Positions 58,413-64,000 of a stretch of 64,000 bases of DNA are shown here, in pieces (position 1 is the first letter of the stretch; every line of letters begins with the position of its first letter). The notes under the pieces were generated by a model. The model was not told the origin of the DNA, did not search any database, and worked only from the letters and a program-made list of their open reading frames with translations. Source of the stretch: Gymnopus androsaceus JB14 (lineage: Eukaryota; Basidiomycota; Agaricomycetes; Agaricales; Omphalotaceae); NCBI GenBank assembly GCA_009733575.1, contig ML769392.1, forward strand, positions 522,653 to 586,652. The letters are read 5' to 3'. The position numbers and the translations under genes were made by a program.

Positions 58413-60589
58413 CGGATGAGAGGAGAAACAGGACAGTGAGTGAATGTGGGGGAAATTTGAGGCCGAGACCAGTGAGAGATCGTCTTTTAAACCTTTTCCA
58501 AGTGCATATGAACTCCGCAAAGGAAATTTGGTATCCAGGAAAAAAAGACGCGGTGAGCCCTGAAAGATTCGACCCAAGATCCCGGCTTCTCCCTTCCATT
58601 CTCATTTCCAACTTGATCTCAATCTCCCAGCGAGTATGAATGCTTTAGGAAAGAACAAATCCTTATGAGTTCTTTCAATGGCGTTTCACGAAGGCAGGAA
58701 CATACCTCTGAGTGTCCATAGTGGAGTCTGGACCAACTTTACTCCAGAAACAAATCACTCCTCCTTCGGTTCAGCTTCAACCAATGCTCAACACTCTCGC
58801 ATCTTCTTCCTTTCCTTGTGCTTCTCCATGTTCCTCACAAACCTGCAAAGCGTCTCTCTATCCAAAATCTCAGCCCACTATCATTCAGGGGAGCTTGTGC
58901 GATGTCCATCAGCTTCCATTCTAACGTGTTTTGAAGCGCGGAAATTCGGAGGTTAAAAATGAAAGAATGCTGCCCTCACGGCGAAAGCCGGCGGAAAAAA
59001 AGAAGGCGCTCCAGAGATAGGTGACCAAGATCAAGAAGGGCTTTCCGAGCTCCTTCGGAACTCTGTGGATAGTCCAGCAATCCTCAAAGGCGACAAGTTT
59101 TTGGAACCGATGAGTCAGACGATCGATGACACATCCACGTGATGATGGCGCAACCAACGCGAGATGCGGTCCCGGAACAGCATCTTTTCTCTCCTCGGAA
59201 ACCACATCGACGGAGCAGGAATAAAAGCCTTGCAGTGCGTGTGGCTGATGTACAGTGTGCGACGGGTGACCCAAGACCAGCAGAGACATCAAAATCAAGC
59301 TCCAGACCATTGACTGACAAAGCCCTCAAGATACCTGGTACCAATGTGTGGAAGGGACTGTAAGAGCAGGCCAGCGACGTTGTAAATGGATACCAGCAAT
59401 AGGACTTGCGCGCGAGTGTTGATGCTCCAACGACCAGGTATATTTTGCTCTTGAACACGACCCAAACGAAGAATCGACACTGGGACTGGAAGAACTAGGA
59501 TCTGCTAAGCACTGAAACACCCTATCCGACGAAAGGAGTGGAATTAGGTGTAGCAGCCAACCATCTAGTGCCTCCTCCTCCGCCGGAGCTGGTGAATCGG
59601 AGCCGATGCCCATAGTTCGAATGAATTAAATCCCGCACATGCTCTGCTGACGGAAGCTCCATCGAGCGGTCACAGTAGTGGTTAATTCTGAGCTAATAAA
59701 GCCAGAAGAATCGGAAGGCGGTCCCAGAGTTGGAAATGTCTGCGGGGTCGACGTGGATCGCTGTGGTCGAGGAAATGGCCATTAAAGTCGACAAGGTTGT
59801 ATCCAAGCTCTGTTCTGTAGAGTCAATCGAGAAGACTGAGTCCATAGTGTGGACAAGAATCCTGCGGAGCCAGGACGCTGAATTTAGGGCAATGGTAATG
59901 GCTCGTAAAGTTGGTTTTTGCACTTCTCGGGTTGATTGTCGGGCCAAAGTCGTTCTACAGAGGCGGAAGTCGATGCTGCAGCTGAGGCAAAGGTGGCGGT
60001 AGTCGACGAGCTTGATCTGCCAAGTTTGATTTGCAGAGGAGCTGTCAATGGAAGAGCCACTGAGTCGTCAAAAAAGATCGAAAGATAATTCAAGTGGGCT
60101 GGTAAACTGCATATTTTTCTGTCGAGTGGCCAATTAGAATGGGATTCTTTTTCAGCAAAATGGAGGTGGTCGTCGGTTGAAAAGAAGAAACGGAGGCAAA
60201 TTGTGGGCGTCAGACCAAACGAACTCAGAGTCACAGGAATTTGATCTCTGCACTTCCTTCACTACACTGCTGCACGGTTCCCCATGAAATTATCCGTATT
60301 TTTAATATGAAGAATATCTCATCAAAATCGACTTTTTTTTCAGGAGTGAGCAGGCACCGATTGTTGATAAATTCTCATACTCTGGCCTCCGCGAAATTTT
60401 TTAAGAAAATATGCGAATTTCTTCAGTGTGATGCGACATATCTCTCCGCACACAGAGCACGTTCCGGCCTCTCCCCTGTCCCTCCTGCTCATCCCGTTCA
60501 TTTCCGATTGTACAATTGGCCCATAAAAACGGTTCGAAAATGTCTATAATTGCTATATAGAATGTACTACTACAATACAATGAGCGACA
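58413..60589. other. long region without a supported gene
   Basis: Several minus-strand frames (58.9-60.2 kb) contain hydrophobic runs such as VLLLVSIYNVAGLLLQSL and could be the remains of a membrane protein, but frames do not join. Nothing firmer can be said. Confidence 0.4.
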
Positions 60590-60934
60590 CTAATTATTAG
60601 AACCCGTAAATTCTTGCTAAACATTCAATAATGACAAAATCAGCAGTCAGTTGACGAAAACGGGATGGCGAACATACCGGGACAGGATGTAAAAGGCTCC
60701 TCAATCTTGCAGGAGGGCTACTTGCAGACCGTTGAGGCCACTGAGGCACACCACCTTGACCACCTGCCGGAATACATATAAGAATTAGCGAGACAATGTG
60801 ATGAGTGGTGTCAAAATACAGACCGTTTGTGTTTTGCGAATCCGGCTGAGGGGAGTTGACATCTTCGCCAAAAAGACCCTTGCATTTGGCGGAGCACGTG
60901 CCATCAAATCACGTTATATCTGGGCGCTCCGTTC
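60590..60934 (-). CDS. possible small gene, 3' exons only
   Basis: Three blocks join with good splice sites: CSAKCKGLFGEDVNSPQPDSQ, GQGGVPQWPQRSASSPPA and PVPQEFTGSNN with a stop at 60592-60590. Donors are GTCTGT and GTATGT, acceptors CAG and TAG. The 5' end lies inside the left inverted-repeat arm and I cannot find its start. Function unknown. Confidence 0.35.
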
Positions 60935-61839
60935 GTTCAACTCAACTCCGAAGTTCTCGTCCAAGCTTGTTGCAAGTTAAGAGTTGAATATATGTAGCTA
61001 CAAAGAATTAATTCATATATAAAGTCGTCGCATTGCTGTCTTTCCACGTCCGCGGATTTTTCTGTCTTCGCTTCTCCTGCCCCAAGTCACCCAGCACTGC
61101 GTCTAATGCCTGTTCAACCTTGTGCTGATTTCCTGCCTCTTCAGCTGATGCCTCTCCTACAAGATCATCGTGATGTTCGCGTATATCGACTTTGATTTCA
61201 TCACATAGTCTCTAGGTCAAGGATGTAGTCTAGATCAAGCGACGCATCCTTCTCATGCAAGATGTTGATGAAGTCGGGCTACTGGATGCGTTCAAGGTGA
61301 GATGCTGGGCTCGGAGCTGTATGAGGGGGTGCATTTTCATTTGTAACTGTTTTTTTTTGTGTCAGCCGTGTTTTTGTCGCGTTGCTGACAACTGAAGCAT
61401 TTTTAGGTCAGATTTTGCTTTTGTGGAAGGTCTTGATTCAACCAGTGTAAGAACAGCGCGAGCACTTGCGAGTACTATTCGGATCTACTGCATGTTAACA
61501 GATAACAATCTCTAGCAGCAAAAGCTTAACCTCTGGAGGAATATTGGGCATGGCTGAAGGTGACAGACAAACGCCGTTGAACTTGAGAAGCTGCACTCAT
61601 TGCACAAGATGTTTAGATGCATGTAAACTTGAGTACTTTGTAGCTTGGCAATAGGAAAAATTATGTGTGTTATTATTTACACTCGAAAACTATTTCACGT
61701 TCATTTCAGGCTATTTTCAGGCTATGAGGCTCATCAAAAAGAACTCGAACGAACGGAGCGCCTAGATTGAACGGAGCGCCCAGGTATGACGTAATTTGAT
61801 GGCACGTGCTCCGCCAAATGCAAGGGTCTTTTTGGCGAA
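60864..61839. mobile_element. 976-bp structure with 71-bp inverted-repeat ends
   Basis: Left arm 60864-60934 and right arm 61769-61839 match 68 of 71 in inverse orientation. The outer ends read TTCGCCAAAAAGACCC and the arms end GGGCGCTCCGTTC. The right arm has an extra copy of GAACGGAGCGCC just inside. No target duplication is visible, so it may be a terminal-inverted-repeat element or the inverted copy of a short exon: both arms can encode CSAKCKGLFGE. Confidence 0.7.
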
Positions 61840-62917
61840 CTTCCTTTAACTCCAGCCAGTTCGGGAAAGGGGAAGTGAAAAAAAGCTGAAGAAGTGGATG
61901 GAAATACTCCTCCAGATGTGCGGAAACAACGAGCTACATTTGCGGCAGATCCCAGACGTGAGTTTTGGCTACTCTTTGGTTATCAGCGTATCTAATTTTT
62001 ACCCCTAGCTCATCGTAAATCAGGGACCTCTAGTTCGTCTTATGCTCCTTCTTCCTATACCCGCAAACGCGCAAAGCTGTCCAATGCTACTACACCTTCA
62101 GCTATGGGCCTGGCTGCTATGATGGATGCCGTAGGAGAGACTGGAGCTACAGGCTCCAAACCACCATCTCGATCCGAAAGCCAGCGAATCCAGAATGCGG
62201 CCAATACAGGTACTTGGAATAGTCGCAATTCAGGTTTCCCTTTGCGATCTCAATCTCGCACCTCCCATCCAAGTCAAACTCGCAATGTCCCTTCGATTCG
62301 TGCATCGTCGAGACGTGGCAGTATCTCCCAAGCTTCGATTCCCATCTCTGCCCTGATCTCTCCCCATGCACCATCCATATCACATCAGCATGCGTCCCCA
62401 TTCCATATGCGCGACCCGCGAAAGCCACCGAAAATTCAACCTACCACCTGGAAGCTAGCTTTTCCTCAAGCTAGCTCCGGTGAAACTGGCTACATTTCTG
62501 GTCGCATTACAGCTATGCTGGGGTCGAGAAAAAAAACTGCAGACGTCGAGGAGCAGAAGGAGGATCGTTCAACACCTTTAGGGTGGTACGAAGGAGGAGG
62601 CAGCCCACCTCACGCATGGCTCTTTTTCTTTGGGTTCATCATTTTCCCCCTATGGTGGGTTGCTGCTGTTCTAAAGATCCCTAGAACAAGGAGAATTGAA
62701 GGTGGCCATGATGGGCAAAAATCGGTCGTGCTAGACGATCCTCAGGTCGAACATGGTATGCTGTTTCCTCTCTTATTCTTTCTTTGAAGGCTTATTCATT
62801 ACGCTTCACCTAGATGCAAAATCATGGCGCTTTCGATGTCGGATTATGAGTGTAGTGTCGTTGTTCACTTATATTCCCTTCATTATTCTCGTCGCTATAT
62901 TTGCTCCACGACGATGA
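61818..62917 (+). CDS. serine-rich two-pass membrane protein, unknown function
   Basis: Exon joins give VDGNTPPDVRKQRATFAADPR, a long Ser-rich stretch (RKSGTSSSYAPSSYTRKR, SRTSHPSQTRNVPSIRASSRR), then a conserved C-terminal region: the first hydrophobic helix AWLFFFGFIIFPLWWVAAVLKI, RTRRIEGG, an intron near 62757, KSWRFRCRIMSVVSLF and the second helix TYIPFIILVAIFAPRR. This C-terminal hairpin recurs in basidiomycete proteins of unknown role. The start is uncertain; a possible ATG at 61818 lies in the inverted-repeat arm and would need one base removed from the A7 run near 61890. Confidence 0.6.
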
Positions 62918-63445
62918 CCTCCAGTGATTTCGTTCATTCCGGCCTAACATGTCTCTTTCATCTACCGACCATCCCTGTATTTTCTTCCCCTCAAACTGCT
63001 GTATCTTGATTATATAGACCGTCTGCTCCATATGCCTCTGCTCCCTAATCGTCTACGTAGTTAGGCACACATTCACAACTCTACAATCCCACAAAGTCCA
63101 CAAGCAAATCTACATTCCTTTGACACACTCTCTTTAGTCCTACTGTTGTACGTATGTTACATACCAACCAACCCATGTACCTGTATGGTTTAATTGACTG
63201 TTTTTGAACGCGACATTCGAAAACACGAACAATCTTGTTGTCGCGCTGTCTAAGCAGCTTTACCAAAAGATATCGAACCCAACAACTTGATGCAAGCGTT
63301 CAGACTATTTCTCAATATTCGTATTAGATTATTTCCTAGCGCTTGCGGATGATTTATGTAGCATTAACTACTCTTTAAGATTTATAAAAATACAGACACT
63401 TAACCGAGTCCCAAAGCAATCATAATGTCAATCCAGTCCCAGAGC
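62918..63445. other. convergent 3' gap, no gene seen
   Basis: T-rich sequence between two convergent genes. Confidence 0.45.
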
Positions 63446-64000
63446 TCACATATCATCATCATTAGGGTCCTGTATGCACTGCAGCGGCGGGAGCGTCGGC
63501 TTGCGTCCCTGCTGAATATCCTCGGTGGCGCGCCTCTCAAGCATCCGGCTCCGTTCCCAATCCACATCATTATTCTCGTCTTTCCATGGAATTTTCCGCC
63601 CGCTCTTCTCAAACTCGTTGATTTTCCTTTTCTTCGCCTCAATCTCCATAGTAGCCTCCGCAATAGCAGATTCCCGTGCATTTTTCTCCTTCAATTTCGC
63701 GTCATCCCGACGCTTCACGAGCTTGGCACAATTTGCCTCGAATGTAGGCACGACACGATGAGATCGTGCTGATGCGGCTTTTTGAGCGATACGAAGCTGC
63801 TTGTCGAGAAGTGCGGATTTGCTTCGTTGGGGAGAGGAAAGCGTTCGATGGCCAGATGAATGAAGATGCTTTCGTGACGATGAACCTATCGCAGCCCGAC
63901 TTGTCATCATCGAGGCCTGTAATGATGCTTGTGAAGACGCTGAGACGGCCCTTTCCGGTTCAACTTCACGGACCAAGGTTGTTTTTATGAGCGGGAAATC
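63446..64000 (-). CDS. coiled-coil protein, C-terminal part (runs off right edge)
   Basis: An open frame from the right edge to 63446 reads SRAAIGSSSRKHLHSSG, SKSALLDKQLRIAQKAASARS, then a charged helix KLVKRRDDAKLKEKNARESA and ATMEIEAKKRKINEFEKSGRKIPW, ending LPPLQCIQDPNDDDM. No start codon of its own lies in the window. No known family recognised. Confidence 0.45.
   Translation of the reverse strand, partial: DFPLIKTTLVREVEPERAVSASSQASLQASMMTSRAAIGSSSRKHLHSSGHRTLSSPQRSKSALLDKQLRIAQKAASARSHRVVPTFEANCAKLVKRRDDAKLKEKNARESAIAEATMEIEAKKRKINEFEKSGRKIPWKDENNDVDWERSRMLERRATEDIQQGRKPTLPPLQCIQDPNDDDM

Noticed and set aside
58921..59613. Minus-strand membrane-protein-like frames
   Set aside because: Hydrophobic runs occur in three frames that cannot be joined by credible introns, and I could not place a family.

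Overview
The window is nuclear DNA of a filamentous basidiomycete, most likely an Agaricomycete. Nearly every gene is cut by short GT-AG introns of about 45-65 nt. The housekeeping proteins (LSG1, RRP5, SEC8, SF3A2, Tea1-like Kelch protein) read as fungal, and several families (DUF6593-like protein, F-box/LEU fragments, atypical kinase-like protein, serine-rich membrane protein) are typical of mushroom-forming fungi. I found no rRNA, tRNA or CRISPR feature I could support. Species cannot be named from the sequence alone.

Layout. Positions 1-26,450 are a dense block of housekeeping genes: a CHD/Mit1-like remodeller (partial), a DUF6593-like protein, S-formylglutathione hydrolase, an FHA/Chk2-type kinase, the ribosomal GTPase LSG1, a Cup1-like LYR protein, exocyst SEC8, a lipid-droplet hydrolase, a lipase, a tiny C2H2 protein, the splicing factor SF3A2 and the ribosome-assembly factor RRP5. 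Three divergent pairs have start codons only 57-87 bp apart (LSG1/LYR, SEC8/LDAH, SF3A2/RRP5). Positions 26,213-35,225 hold a duplicated 1.4-1.5 kb junction between the convergent 3' ends of RRP5 and a Tea1/Kelch gene. The 6 kb between the two copies is a repeat island with a hAT-like MITE, a 739-bp inverted-repeat element, 79-bp minisatellites and a C2H2 zinc-finger gene. Next come the intact Tea1-like gene, a proline-rich protein, a Baeyer-Villiger monooxygenase (BVMO), a small coiled-coil protein and an atypical kinase-like gene. Positions 50,090-57,282 carry gene relics, a SET-MYND protein, a BVMO relic, a CMD/alpha-beta-hydrolase fusion and queuine tRNA-ribosyltransferase subunit 2 (QTRT2). 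The last 7 kb is sparse: a 69-residue membrane protein, a 976-bp structure bounded by 71-bp inverted repeats, a serine-rich membrane protein and a partial coiled-coil protein.

How the pieces relate. LSG1 and RRP5 act in ribosome biogenesis, and SF3A2 in splicing. SEC8 and the Tea1-like protein act in polarised growth. LDAH and the lipase act on neutral lipid. The BVMO and the hydrolase look like two steps of one ketone-to-ester-to-acid route. They occur as two blocks in the same order and strand: in one block the BVMO is intact and the hydrolase is a relic, in the other the reverse. Many otherwise well-conserved genes contain isolated 1-nt frame breaks, especially RRP5. Amino-acid conservation is kept on both sides of each break, so consensus indels in the assembly are more likely than gene decay, but this cannot be settled from the sequence alone.
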